Below are positions 12,116 through 23,304 of a DNA stretch of 64,000 nucleotides, piece after piece; positions within the stretch are counted from its first letter, which is position 1, and each line of letters begins with the position of its first letter. This DNA comes from Saturnia japonica (taxonomy: Eukaryota > Arthropoda > Insecta > Lepidoptera > Saturniidae). Where the stretch lies: NCBI GenBank assembly GCA_033032175.1, contig CM065321.1, forward strand, positions 9,012,501 through 9,076,500, given 5' to 3'. The notes beneath the pieces were generated by a model. It was not told the origin of the DNA. It worked only from the letters and a program-made list of their open reading frames with translations, and did no database searches. The translations under genes were made by a program, and so were the position numbers.

Positions 12116-12663
12116 TAAAAACAAAAAAAAAACCAATAATAGGCTCAAACTCATGACGACTGTGTAGAACACCTCGTGCGTTAGTGCATGTTGCTAACCA
12201 CACCATACGGACCAAAATAGTATCGCGAGCACTGCTGATTTGGGTAGAAATATATGTGGCGATGGTAATTCCGCAGTCAAAGCTTACACGGAGGTTCTAG
12301 CACTATTTAAAACACATCAATCCCGTGCTTTATTTGCATATTAATAAAAACATAAATAACGTCAAATATTTTAAAATAATAGAAAATGTTTATTTGCAAA
12401 ATGAACTCAGTTCAAACCAAGTAAAGAGAAATCTCCAAAGAAATTTCTGAGATAAAAAATACGGAAAATATTTGAACACTGTAAGGTATTTATTTTACGA
12501 TAATTAATAATAATTAAAAACCGGATGTTTTCATAATGTGACCGAAGCTTTATAGGTTATTTCTAGACTACTAGGGCTACGGGTTTAAGGATTATATGTG
12601 TACTTTTTGTTATAATTAAACAGTAGACTTTATTTACAATCTATTGTAAGGTTACTCAAAAAC

Positions 12664-12976
12664 ATTTCTTTGGAAAAACGTGACTACCTTCCGTTTTGCA
12701 GAATGAATGTGGGTGGTATACAAATATGTTAGCAAGTAACACATAAGCGTCCAGAGATTGTGATTTATAATAATTACTCGCAGTGTTATCCTAGTTATTT
12801 ACCATTATACACCATAATTCATAATTAATAATTTAGTTAATCATCATATAAATTGATATTGTAAACTTATTACTACATAATCTGACTTACGATTAATTTG
12901 GTATAAAGCGGGTAGGACAATGATTAATTTTATATAAAGCGGGTAGGACTGCGATTATTTTGATATAAAAGCGGGT
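12664..12976 (+). repeat. LTR-like direct repeat, upstream copy (U3 only)
   Basis: A 313-bp segment nearly identical to 13,980-14,292. It ends in three tandem promoter-like units of about 30 bp, each with TATAAA or TATAAAA next to GCGGGT. The downstream copy continues into an R/U5-like part with AATAAA. This copy jumps instead straight into RNase H sequence, so the 5' LTR end, leader and most of gag-pol are deleted. Confidence 0.65.
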
Positions 12977-13004
12977 TACAGATTGTACCGCGGTACGCGC
13001 TACG

Positions 13005-13421
13005 TTGACAAAACTCGATTTAATTCCCCGAATTGCTCGATGGTGGCTTTTGATTAAGGATTATGATTTTGAGATTAATTATAGACCCGGGGAGCGAATG
13101 AGACATGTAGACGCATTAAGTCGAAATCCGGTTGAGGGGGGGGCGAATTTCAGACTTGCATCTGAAGGTTCAGAACAGGTTATAGATAATGTCGAAATCA
13201 ATCGTTTTGCCTCTATGTCCGATAGTGGTAGTAGTACAGACGAACAAGTTGAAACTGAAGACCTTATAGATCTCTTGGAAAGTTTCTTCAATATTAGCAG
13301 TAACCTAAACTTTCTTGTTTCGATTGCGAGAGCAATCTTTGCAGGACGGCCGAGTGTAACAACCAACCGGAAGCACATTGTTCGCCACGGTACTGCCCAC
13401 CGGAAGCACTACCGTACGTAA
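13005..13421 (+). pseudogene. Ty3/Gypsy-type pol fragment (RNase H end)
   Basis: The first 45 codons contain LIPRIARWWLLIKDYDFEI and YRPGERMRHVDALSRNP, the C-terminal signature of Ty3/Gypsy RNase H, where the tether to integrase begins. The rest is acidic and serine-rich without recognisable integrase motifs. There is no ATG and no RT, so it is a remnant bracketed by LTR-like repeats. A different LTR element from the one at 53.8 kb. Confidence 0.8.
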
Positions 13422-13582
13422 TGCCTAGTGCTGCCACCGGAAGTGTCGCCATAAGCCAAGCCAAGCCATGTAACTACCCCACCAGCCGATAGCGCCATAT
13501 CGCCACGCCTTGCAAGCCACGCCATACGAGTGGGGTAGGGATAGCCAGCCATAAAAAGCCGTGCGTGCTTCGACTCGTGGTT
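13422..13582 (+). other. GC-rich spacer inside the LTR remnant
   Basis: Contains repeated 'accggaagcac' and 'ccaagcca' motifs and 'ccataaaaagccgtgcgtgc', which could be a further TATA-like promoter or part of an LTR. Function unknown. Confidence 0.3.
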
Positions 13583-13978
13583 TCACACAGGTACATAGGT
13601 TCTGTGAGGGACCTTTTTTTTTCTTTTTTTTTACGCTAGTTAGTTAGCGCTAGTTAGTGTAGAAACATTCCGATTACTGAATACACATACGCACGGTTCC
13701 TTCCTTCCTCCCAGGAGGAAGGGAACGTGCCTATGTGTATAAATTAGTTAGCTCGAATCGTAGGTGTAGGGATTCGATTAGATCGCGACTTATTTGCGAA
13801 CGCGGCGACCGCCCGAGCCGAGGTCCGGCCACTTTGGCACCCTCGTGCGAGTCGTCCACAAAACTTTCGCGGCTGAGTGCCCTCTGCGCTCGCCCCCAAG
13901 TCCGGTGAAGCTGTAAAAGCCGCAGCGGCTTTAGGGCCCCTAAGGCTAACAGTGTAGTCAGTTCTAAAAAAAAAAAAA
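13583..13978 (+). mobile_element. Jockey-like LINE 3' UTR fragment inside LTR remnant
   Basis: Begins 'cacacaggtacataggttct' and runs through the shared 3' UTR to 'aaggctaacagtgtagtca' and a poly(A) of about 16. The next base is the start of the downstream LTR-like repeat, so this insertion abuts the LTR. No target duplication is obvious. Confidence 0.85.
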
Positions 13979-13979
13979 A

Positions 13980-14400
13980 ATTTCTTTGGAAAAACGTGAC
14001 TACCTTCCGTTTTGCAGAATGAATGTGGGTGGTATACAAATATGTTAGCAAGTAACACATAAGCGTCCAGAGATTGTTATTTATAATAATTACTCGCAGT
14101 GTTATCCTAGTTATTTACCATTATACACCATAATTCATAATTAATAATTTAGTTAATCATCATATAAATTGATATTGTAAACTTATTACTACATAATCTG
14201 ACTTACGATTAATTTGGTATAAAGCGGGTAGGACAATGATTAATTTTATATAAAGCGGGTAGGACTGCGATTATTTTGATATAAAAGCGGGTGCGTCAAG
14301 CCTTGAAGGATTCATTCGTGAAAGTAACCTCTTTGACAACGATACTCTGTCTGAATAAACCACGAATATTAAACTTTTAGACTATTATTCCACAAGACCC
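13980..14400 (+). repeat. LTR-like direct repeat, downstream copy
   Basis: The first 313 bp match 12,664-12,976. It then continues through 'gcgtcaagccttgaagg' to AATAAA near 14,354 and 'ttattccacaagaccc'. The order TATA-like units, then AATAAA, then end fits U3-R-U5 of an LTR. The outer boundary is approximate. Confidence 0.65.
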
Positions 14401-14409
14401 ACAAGTTTT

Positions 14410-14984
14410 AACACTATATTTATATACCTATACCTATACCTACATTACCTATATTTACAATAACGTACAGAAGCTGTGTTCAATTAGAGACTGTTTGCTT
14501 TACGAAGCAAGAAGGAAAATTATTATTGGCTGGCTAAGTACCCTGATATATAACACAACTGAGGATGTACTTACAATTCAAAAATAATTTTACATTTTAC
14601 TTCTTCTCTGATTACTAAAACTATAAGTAATTTTCCGTGATGGTTTTGGCTGTTGCATTTATATTGTGTGTTATTTTATTTATGATAATATGTATGTTGT
14701 ATGTAATTATGTTAATGTAGTATAAAATATGTGTCTGTATTGCATACTATATAATAGTATGGTATGTAGTATAATGAATAAGTAATGTGTAATGTAATGA
14801 TTTGAGATGTTATTATGAGTAAGTATAATATGGTAACTCGTATGTAAGGTTCCCAAGACACGGGCATGCCTAGTTTGGGGCCATTGTTAAAATTTAAGTT
14901 GTAAATTTAAGAGTTAGCTTTTCGTAAATGATTGCAAAACTGAACATTTTTGTTAGTAATGTACAGTGTACACCCACAGTTCGT
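14410..14984. other. No gene seen
   Basis: AT-rich, with a run of 'tatgta'-type words at 14,690-14,830 and then 'acgggcatgcctagtttggg', which resembles a retrotransposon 3' UTR. Not classifiable. Confidence 0.4.
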
Positions 14985-15115
14985 CGGGTATGTTTTTAGG
15001 TCCCATGTAGTAGGGGTGAGCCTATTGCCATTAATCGGGCACAAAGCCAAACTCTGAGCTGCTACTGAGAATTGAACCCAGGATAGGCAGACAGGCAGTC
15101 AGTCTGTATGTCTTT
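14985..15115 (-). repeat. tRNA-SINE fragment
   Basis: Reverse complement of the SINE at 34,907-35,190: 'gggttcaattctcagtagca', 'gcccgattaatggcaatagg', 'gaactgtgggtgtac'. The B-box remains; the A-box half is lost. Confidence 0.75.
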
Positions 15116-15299
15116 TATATAAAATCAGTATGATTGTTATATTGTGATACCACTTAATATACCAACAAACATAGCTAAAACGGGTCAAATTCCGTAGGGT
15201 GAGATTGAGGCAAGGTGAGGTTTTTAATTAGTTGCCGATTTTCTATCACGAAGTATACCACTTGGACGAAGTCGCAGGTACAGCTAGTAACCAATATAG

Positions 15300-17184
15300 G
15301 GACAACACTTAGTAATCAATTAAATTAATAGTCAGAAAAAAGTAAATAAATAAACATCATTGTATCACAAATACAAATAAATGAAGACGTTAATCGAACA
15401 TTGACGACACACAGTGTGAACTTTATTACGTCGCTGCGAAGTTATGGTCGATAACATAATATGACGAAAACTATAAACATGTGCCTATAAAAATAATACG
15501 CGTTTGGCCTAGAACACTTAACAGTAGTTGTGAAAAGGGCCTCCACTTTATTTTTAAGGTTTCATATAAATATTAGGTCAGAGGGATATCTAACTTGTAC
15601 CCTATTGTTTGAAATACATCGAAATACAAATTTCTTTAGGTATATAATAAAATCCATCCGAAATGCAAAAGTGTGAATTAGTAGTAAATAAAAAAAACAA
15701 TTGCAGCAATATTACTAGAAATCAGTTTAAATTTACTTGAAAATGTAATATGCATATTTCTTTAGCGTCGAAAGACACCACAAGGCTTTGGGCAATTTCT
15801 ACTATTGTTTAGGGTTCCTATCTCTAGCGTTTCTATTTTTACTCATCATCTGAAAAAATAAAAGAATAATCGAAATCCAGTCTCTTTATAAAAATAAAAT
15901 ATTACGAAATTACAAATTAAAAAAAAAAACATCAGTGCGTCATATGTTATTACTCAGCGTCAGTGTCAGCCACTTAAGCTTCCAAGAAGTATAGACAACT
16001 TTATAACGTCTCTACAAAGTTATGCCTGATGTTGTACATGACGTAGACTATGAACATGTGGCAGTAAAAGTATTCAAGTCCAGTTTCTAACACTCTACCT
16101 GATGACTAAAGTAATATCGTAACTTTTATGAACTTTGAAATTTTCTATCGACTTCAACATTGATAGTGACTTTATGTGAAAATCTTCGATAGTTCAATTT
16201 TAACTCGTGAGAAAGGTACTAGTAAGTGATAGAATTCTCTAAACGATTTATAAACCGGAAAAATCATTTTTTGCCTTTAAAATTATTTCATATAATTGAA
16301 TATTAAGTATAACTTAACCACTTACACCCATTTATACTTACTTACAATATATATTATGGGGTTGCATAAAAAATAACTCGTCCTCCATCTTTGGGAGTCT
16401 GCCATATATATACATTAAAGAAAGCATCATTTATCATGAAGAAAGTTTTTAGAATTACTTGATCGATGTCATTTAAAAATCGAATATACTGTATCTATAA
16501 TTATTGTAGTCCATCTTGTGAGACTACTATAGTTGTACCTGCGTATTACATACACATATTGTAGTACATACACGTGATTTGACCACGTAAACGGTTCATT
16601 AGATAAATGGCGAAAATGTTTTCTTCAGTTTTTAATTTGACTATAATTCTTAATTAGTACGACATACAAAGGGATAAGACTAACTTTCTTAATTGAGTTA
16701 ATTGTAATATTTTAAAGTAACAACTAAAAGATCTCTCAATATTTTCAGTCAAATGTGCGCAAAAATAGTATTAAGAAGAAATATTATTTATTGTATTTAT
16801 AAAGCGAATCCTAATATCATGTCTCTCGAATAATTCTCCATATCATTTTTATCGCCACCAATGGCAATATAGTATGGAGCTACTTAGAAACCTTTTGATG
16901 CGATACGATAAAAAAACACTTAACACAGCAAATTCGTTAACTTGATTTTTTCTACTTTATTTAATTTTGTTGTTTTAGGAAGGCTTACAAGACTAATACG
17001 ATAATTAAAAAGAGAAGAAATAAATAATAAATTAGCTAATTAAAAGCTTCCACCGTTCAAACGCTTTACTGGCGGATATTAATAATTTTGTACATTAATT
17101 TTCTTAAATTTCCTGTTTGACGTTCTATTTAAAGGACACTGATCACGAATATGCCGATTTTTTTTTTGCGTTTGTCTGTTTTTT
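15300..17184. other. AT-rich DNA, no gene seen
   Basis: On the minus strand an acceptor-like tract ending TTTTTTCAG is followed by a 15-codon open stretch (15,852 to about 15,806) starting ATGATGAGT and ending in TAG. Too short to call. Otherwise stops are dense. Confidence 0.4.
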
Positions 17185-17405
17185 TATACTAAAAAGGTGG
17201 CAAATAAGCATACGGACCGCCTGATGGTAAGCTTGTGATACCTATTGTATTACAAGCGCGTTGCCGACCTTGAACCCCCCAACCCCAAGGAGCTGAGAAA
17301 ACCCTACTACCCACAAGAATATAACACAAGATTATTTAGCCGCGAACTTCTGTAGGGTGGAGATATTCCAAGTCGGGTTGCCCCAAGTAGAGGGAAATCT
17401 CCAAA
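17185..17405 (+). repeat. Lepidopteran-type dispersed repeat, copy B
   Basis: Second copy of the repeat at 11,838-12,115, with 'aagcatacggaccgcctgatg' split by changes, 'gttgccgaccttgaacccc' and 'gtagggtggagatattcc'. Confidence 0.65.
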
Positions 17406-18159
17406 GAAATTTATCTGCACCCTACTTTTCTCTTGTTCACGTCCGGATATAACTGAAAAACGGCAGGTCGATTTTTATGATTTTTATTTTTACACGGGTA
17501 GTTTATGTTATTGCTCAAATGATAGGCTGTAAGAATTTTTTAAATTACCTTTAGAAATCGTAAAAATATTTGCCAAAAAATACTTTATTAACTTAAAATC
17601 GAAATTCATGAAATTTTGTACACGTGAAGTATGTATGAGCCATTCCATAATTGATAATAGATAATAAGAAATATTATTAATAATTTTAGGAATAGTAATA
17701 AATAGTGCAAAGACCGTGAAATAGGCAATTGCAGGTCGAGTATGAGTTTGAAGGCCAAGCCGAAGGCGAGAACTTCACTAAGAAAAAACCTATCTGATGT
17801 TGTGTTTGCTGGACAAAGATTATAATTTTTTTTACATATGTTAGGAACTATCCTAGGATTATAAATATCCGGACAATCTTTGTTTTAGTATCGCGCAATG
17901 TTATTGTTGCTTTGTCATCAAGAAATTCTTTGTATTTTGTGGTAATATTATAGAGTTCGATACTCCGACATGATCCGTTAACGCCTAACATCATAGCAAC
18001 CTGTAACAAACAAAACTAAATATCAAGCTACAGCCACGGACAGTATATATAATAAGACTAAAAAATCCCGTGTATCAAAATTCATCCAAATCTATCCAGC
18101 CATTTTGACTTAACTGTGTCTCAAATAAATAATGAATAATTTTATTTACCTTTGTCGCT

Positions 18160-18577
18160 AAATAGCATATCATCTGCGGCTTTAATTAAAATTTCTTTAT
18201 ATTTTCGCCAGTAAAAATTTTCGATTTATTGCTTTTGAATCCGGTCGATTGTCGTTTAAGAAAAGTAGTTAAACTTCCATAATTTTTCAAGTTAATGCTG
18301 TTTTTAACATGAACTGTACATTTCAACATGGAATAAACTGCCCATAATATAGTGGCTTTTTAGTTTTAGCAATCTCATTAAACACGCCAAAAATACTGTT
18401 TCGGAGAAAATGTTCACTTTTTTCTCGTTTTTACAACTCATAAAATTTTCATATACTATTTTGTATTTTTTTTTACTTTGCTGGAGGCAGGTTTTCCATT
18501 GCCAATTTGACTTCTGATCTTAAATCTGGTGAAGTACAATCAATTTCCATTTCACTCTCTGAACCGTTGGAACTCAT
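18160..18577 (-). pseudogene. Tyrosine recombinase (Crypton-like) N-terminal fragment
   Basis: Reads from an ATG at 18,577 (MSSNGSESEMEIDC), through LPPAK, one frame slip in a run of A near 18,470, then KYKIVYENFMSC, NIFSETVFLA, a second shift, ILWAVYSMLKCTV, and FLKRQSTGFKSNKSK with FTGENIKKF. This is the acidic N-terminus plus SAM-like core-binding domain of the tyrosine recombinase family carried by Crypton-type transposons and domesticated relatives in insects. The catalytic R...H-x-x-R...Y domain is absent. After a TAA the sequence ends at 'gcgacaaaggtaaat', a 5'-splice-like junction, so the fragment could be one exon. The enzyme would cut and rejoin DNA through a tyrosine; this piece cannot. 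Family call from motif order only. Confidence 0.65.
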
Positions 18578-18664
18578 TTTAATTATTACATTTATATTTA
18601 TTAAGTATGTAAATAAGAAATCAAGACGAATTTTCAGCTTTGCCGCCAATTTTCTATTAATCAT

Positions 18665-19155
18665 CTCTGCTGAAAGGCAAACGCATTTATGGCTATACAG
18701 CCACGTGAACGCAATTTATACTAAGCAAAGAGACTTACTTTGTTATGCCAAGAATGATAAAAGAGATCCAATCAAAGAGTATTTAATAACCCCAGCACGC
18801 CGTTTCATACAATATTGCTGGAGCTTTGTGATGTTCCAAATTCAAAAAACGCTCCTGCAATGGATTTGTTTTTCTTTGTCCGTTAATTCGATAGTTCTCG
18901 TGTTTTTTTTTCGAAAACAATGACAATATTTCCATGTATGTTTGAGAAAAATAAATTTAACAATACAATTTTCATTACTTCTCTTCCAATTCTGATAAAA
19001 TTCCGATTGATAAGCTGTAAGAATTGTTACTACATTTAATAATACAAGGATACGGTAGCACATAGCGACACTCAAAGTTTATTTTATTACCAGCGTTGCC
19101 TCGCAACTCAGCACTCCATAATAGTATTTTATACTCATATTATTGACAATTCATA
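18665..19155. other. No gene seen
   Basis: A plus-strand 138-codon ORF spanning 18,507-18,923 is partly the antisense of the recombinase fragment and otherwise of AT-rich composition. Not accepted. Confidence 0.45.
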
Positions 19156-19157
19156 AT

Positions 19158-19230
19158 ATAATAATAATATTCAGCCTGTAAGTGTCCTACTGTTGGGCAA
19201 AGGGATCAAGTCATCAATTGAGGAACGACA
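19158..19230 (+). repeat. Lepidopteran repeat fragment ('cagcctgtaagtgtcctac')
   Basis: 'cagcctgtaagtgtcctactg' with 'gggcaaaggg' and 'caattgaggaacgaca' is a familiar retroposon tail in lepidopteran DNA (background knowledge). Short and decayed. Confidence 0.5.
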
Positions 19231-19479
19231 TGTACTTTTCCTTATGATTTTTAATAACTTTGCTCCTGTGTCCTGTGTAGATCGTTCTACAGAGTTTATT
19301 ATTCACTGTCACATATATTTCAATTTAACGTACAATTTTGTGACGTCCGGGAGCCATAACCCTTCGGCTTTGAAGGTCACAAATGTATGTTAAAATTGTT
19401 ATAATTCCATCCACGGGAGCCAAGTTATTAAACGTTTTAATGCATTTGAGCTGACGCAGAAGAAATCTATATCTAAGTT

Positions 19480-20380
19480 CGAAAGCTGTGCAGTATAGCT
19501 TCTGAAATGCGTACTAATTGCATACAATAAGTAGTAGCCCAACAAAGTCAACCTAATAAAAGTGACTTACTTAGTTAACGTTTCCTAAACACGCTCACTG
19601 CATTTAAACTATTTTTTTACAACTTAACTTTATAAAATTAGGGAAATAAATTCTTCGTGCACTTATAGAATATATTATGATTATAAATAGGTAACGGATA
19701 AAGACAGCGTTAGCTAAGTTTAAGGTGAAAAATGGGTCAGCTTGTATCATATTCCATTTTCTACGTATTGTATTTAGTATTGAACTGAAATAGTAATAAG
19801 GGTAACTAACGTAGTCTTAGTATTATTTATCTTCGCCAGAGTAATTGGTACGATTTAAAAAATTATGCATACAATTTATTAATTTATTCGTTATTTAAAG
19901 TCGTGAAAGCTAATGTTGCAAACGCCCGTTCTTGTTTTATTTGGGTGCGATACAAAACCTTATCACTGTCAATTGTAAAATTCTAATGCAATAAAAAGTT
20001 ATTGTAAAATATAATTAAACATTAAAGTACGAAATCAGCATATGCAGCAATACATGTCTAACTAACTTCGTCAGGCTAAAAACACCTCGCCAACTTCTAC
20101 TTTGAAGTATTTGAAATAATAAATAAATACATGTTTATTCATTTGAGTTAAGAACACGGATTCATAATGACTGTTTGCTATAAGACGTTCTGGAAAATTT
20201 TAAAATATTTACATTTTCTTTAAATACTTAATAAAGTAGACAAATAAAACAAAATAATTATTCGTTTCATGGTTACTGGTATGGAATAAAGTTAGAAATC
20301 CTCTTCTGACGGGGTTTTGTAGTAGAATGTAGAATATAAAATTTGGAAAAAATATTATTTTTATGATATCTATACTAATA
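19480..20380. other. AT-rich DNA, no gene seen
   Basis: No long open frames, tRNA-like boxes or paired repeats noticed. Confidence 0.45.
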
Positions 20381-20384
20381 GAAC

Positions 20385-20640
20385 AAAGCGCAACAGTTTT
20401 TTTTGGTTGTTTGTTTGTTTAAGCACGCTAATCTCTGAAACTACAAGTCGGATTCAAAAAATTATTTTTTTATGTGATAGCCAAACTCACAGGGAATAAT
20501 ACATAGGCTATATAGCATTAGGCTACAGTTTTCAGCTAGCCTTAAATATGGATTTTTGTTACGTAACTCAAAAGTCGAAGCCCTCGAGAACGGCTGTATC
20601 CGCGTGCGCTGGCTTAATGGTTAATGATACGTAAATATAA
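20385..20640 (+). repeat. Lepidopteran repeat ('cgctaatctctgaaact')
   Basis: 'agcacgctaatctctgaaac', 'gataggctatatagcatta'-like words and 'gcgtgcgctggcttaatgg' match the type of repeat at 38,862-39,425 and 50,715-50,800. Non-coding. Confidence 0.55.
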
Positions 20641-20699
20641 TGGTTCTACAAAAATATTGATCATTAGTATATCTAAAAATAATCAGCGATAGCATATAT

Positions 20700-20875
20700 T
20701 TATCTTTTATACATAAGCCACAATAAGGTATTTTGTAATTTTTTATTGTTTAAGATTAAAAATGAATTAATGAGCATTATTTTTAAGCATGGCATATTAA
20801 CTTACTTCATCAAAAAGTCAATTTAATGATGGTAAACTTCATCTTATGCAGTATGTTATTTGGATGCGTGGATGG
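20700..20875 (-). repeat. Dispersed repeat, copy 2
   Basis: Inverted relative to 1,945-2,134; shares 'aatatgccatgc', 'aataatgctca' and 'cttattgtggcttatgta' read on the minus strand. Confidence 0.6.
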
Positions 20876-20879
20876 AGAG

Positions 20880-22110
20880 ATGCAAAATTAAAGTAATTCA
20901 ACACTCGGCTCGGGTCTCCGTCTATAGTAGTAGTGGCGCGATAAAAATTAATAAAATAATAATAAGATAAATATAATAATATTATCTATAATGAAGTATT
21001 ATAAATCATCAATCAACAATTTCTTCTAAATTATATGCGGGTGAAACCGCGGGGCACTGCTAGTGGGGGATGAGATAACAAAGAATCTTTGAGCATTTTA
21101 GGACTAACGGGATGAAAAGGGTTTGAAACGACTTTACGGATATGTGTAAGCATAAAAGTTAGGTTCGTGAAGGTTTGTCTGTGTATATTCGATCGATTTT
21201 TGGACTTGAAATTTAGAAATTAGGTACTTACAAATAAATAAAATCTTTTAAAAATGTAACATTATTAAACAAAATTAACATTAATATCTTTGTTAAAAAT
21301 AATTTTCTTTATTTTAAGCAGTATTTCTCTTATTTAATCGACATTTTTAACATTACTTTACATATTACTTAAAGAATTTAAAGCTAATTTCATTTCACTT
21401 TTTGCTACATTTTTGTTATAATAGTAAATGTAAATATAATAATAAAATAAAATAAATATAATAGTGGGTGCATATAATAGTTTTTTATATATGTATTGGA
21501 GTTAGATTAATTGTAAAAATGGGTCAAGTATAATATGCGCGCTGTTGGCGCTTCTTTAATAAGTAAATAAAAATAAATTGTTAATAATATAATCAAAAGG
21601 AAAGATAAAGTAAAATCATGATTGAATTAAGTGAATGTCTATTACATTACCGGAATCAAAAAGAAGATTATTGTTATCAAAGATCCATTTCCATCTTTGA
21701 TTCTCGTGGATGAGAGCTAAGACCATCACAGTATCATAATTTAATTTAGTCACTTGTAGAAAAGGTCCCAATTTATTCTGCACGTTTTAAGCGTTTTTGC
21801 GATTTGACTTTCCTCAATCTGTAATATAAGGGAGTGGTCTCACTACTTGTATTGTTCGTTAACATAATTATTTAAATCAATATTTTAGTTAATTCTAGGA
21901 TGCGTTGTATGAAAATGGTATGTATTTTTATTATTTATTAAAGTAGAAATAAAAATGTTAAATGTACTTGTCATTACCTACTTCTAACAAAACATGCGAG
22001 AATTTGGTCGAGCTTATTGGATGATAAACTTTATACTGATATTTATTTCCCAATTTATGAGGATAAAGATTTAATATAGTTCAATAAAAAGTAATGTTTT
22101 TTTTTTTCAG
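20880..22110. other. AT-rich DNA, no gene seen
   Basis: Contains a repeat end 'gggtgaaaccgcggggcact' followed by 'gctagtg' near 21,040-21,065. Ends in the T-run that forms the acceptor-like tract of the candidate exon. Confidence 0.45.
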
Positions 22111-22179
22111 CCGATGCTCCACACTAGCTTCAAAGCTACCCAGCTAGATGTACACAGTAACAATTTTGGATCTGTACGT
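22111..22179 (+). CDS. Candidate 69-nt internal exon of an unknown host gene
   Basis: A tract of about 14 T ending in CAG (22,097-22,110) precedes 69 bases open in one frame, beginning PMLHTSFKAT and ending NNFGSVR, then GTGAGT, a strong donor core (though the base before it is T). Length and phase are exactly 23 codons, phase 0. Codons are less AT-biased than the flanks, and the other two frames contain stops. An alternative donor GTACGT six bases earlier keeps the phase. I do not recognise the peptide. No neighbouring exons are visible, so if real the window lies largely in introns. A chance acceptor-donor pair remains possible. Confidence 0.4.
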
Positions 22180-23195
22180 GTGAGTTTTTAATACAAAGAT
22201 GTGCATATAATTTGCATTTTAATGTACCAGAAATTTCGAGGATACAATCTGTAAGCAAAATATAATGTTATAGTAAGGAATGTTATTTAAAATACATTTA
22301 CAACTTGTTTTTCAATCAGTATTTATTATTCAATAATTTTAACATTTAATACTAAATCTAAATAATTTATATTACAATAATGTTGACTTCAATTTGTCAA
22401 AGCATGTTCTACATAAATTTTGGCGTACCTATGTTAATTTTACTTGAATAATCTTTTACAAATATATTACTTCCCAAGGCGTTAATGAATTACTTTGTGC
22501 TTAGCTCTTCAGTTATTTATTAAGAATTACAAACATGTATTAGCCTTTTTTCGTGTAAACATAACAAATATTTCAAGATATAAAATCGATTAATATTGTT
22601 TTAAAAAATTAAAAAAATCTAAAAGTATTAGCTGAATGTATTTGGTAGTATGGTTACCTCTACGTGACATTTTCTTTAGAGTCGAGTAGATTATTCTTTT
22701 ATTATCCAAAATACATTCAAATGGCCTCTTACAGGCCTCTTGTCACAAAAGAATGAGACATTGGAACAGCTAAAACATGCTCCTTGTTCGCGACAAAATT
22801 TTGATTTACGTAATGTTTTCTCTTCAGGCGCTCTTTCTTGACAAAATATCGTGTTTCTGAGATTGAAGAGAGTACTTATCGAATGATAAGTAATATTAAG
22901 ACGATGTTGTTAGTATATCAACATGTTATTATTGAAAGCAATAAATTCAATGCTTTTATAAATAATAATTTGCGATTGCATTCCTAAACATATCATATTA
23001 CATCTTCACGCGATATATCATATCGCTTCACAGTTGTTAAGTGTTATACTAACATCCATTATACCTATTTAATTAATGATCGTATTAAGTTACTGAAATT
23101 AATTTTATTTACAATTACGTTAAATTTACGTTATGGGTTTTTAGATCAGTGTACATGTTTCGATTTCATTTTCTTCAATTTAAACTACATATAAT
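22180..23195. other. AT-rich DNA, no gene seen
   Basis: Would be intronic if the preceding exon is real. No features recognised. Confidence 0.4.
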
Positions 23196-23199
23196 ACTA

Positions 23200-23300
23200 G
23201 CTGGGCCTGCGACTTAGTTCGCGTGAAATTTCGTATGAGGTGAAAGCGGCGAAGAGGAACATGCGCTTGGGGCGCGCGCGATACTCGACACTAATATTTT
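23200..23300 (+). repeat. Lepidopteran repeat ('tactagctgggcctgcgac')
   Basis: 'actagctgggcctgcgactta', 'gttcgcgtg' and a GC-rich stretch with 'gcggcgaagaggaac' parallel 49,420-49,545. Retroposon end, non-coding. Confidence 0.5.
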
Positions 23301-23304
23301 AGTT

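Noticed and set aside
13731..14060. Overlapping minus-strand ORFs of about 105 codons
   Set aside because: They are antisense to the LINE 3' UTR and LTR; similar frames recur at 36.6 and 48.1 kb simply because the DNA is repeated.
12664..14292. The 313-bp direct repeats as a long target-site duplication of the LINE tail
   Set aside because: The bases left of the LINE fragment (13,583) do not match those right of it; promoter-like units and AATAAA order fit LTRs better.
18507..18923. 138-codon plus-strand ORF
   Set aside because: Its first part is antisense to the recombinase fragment and the rest is of background composition.
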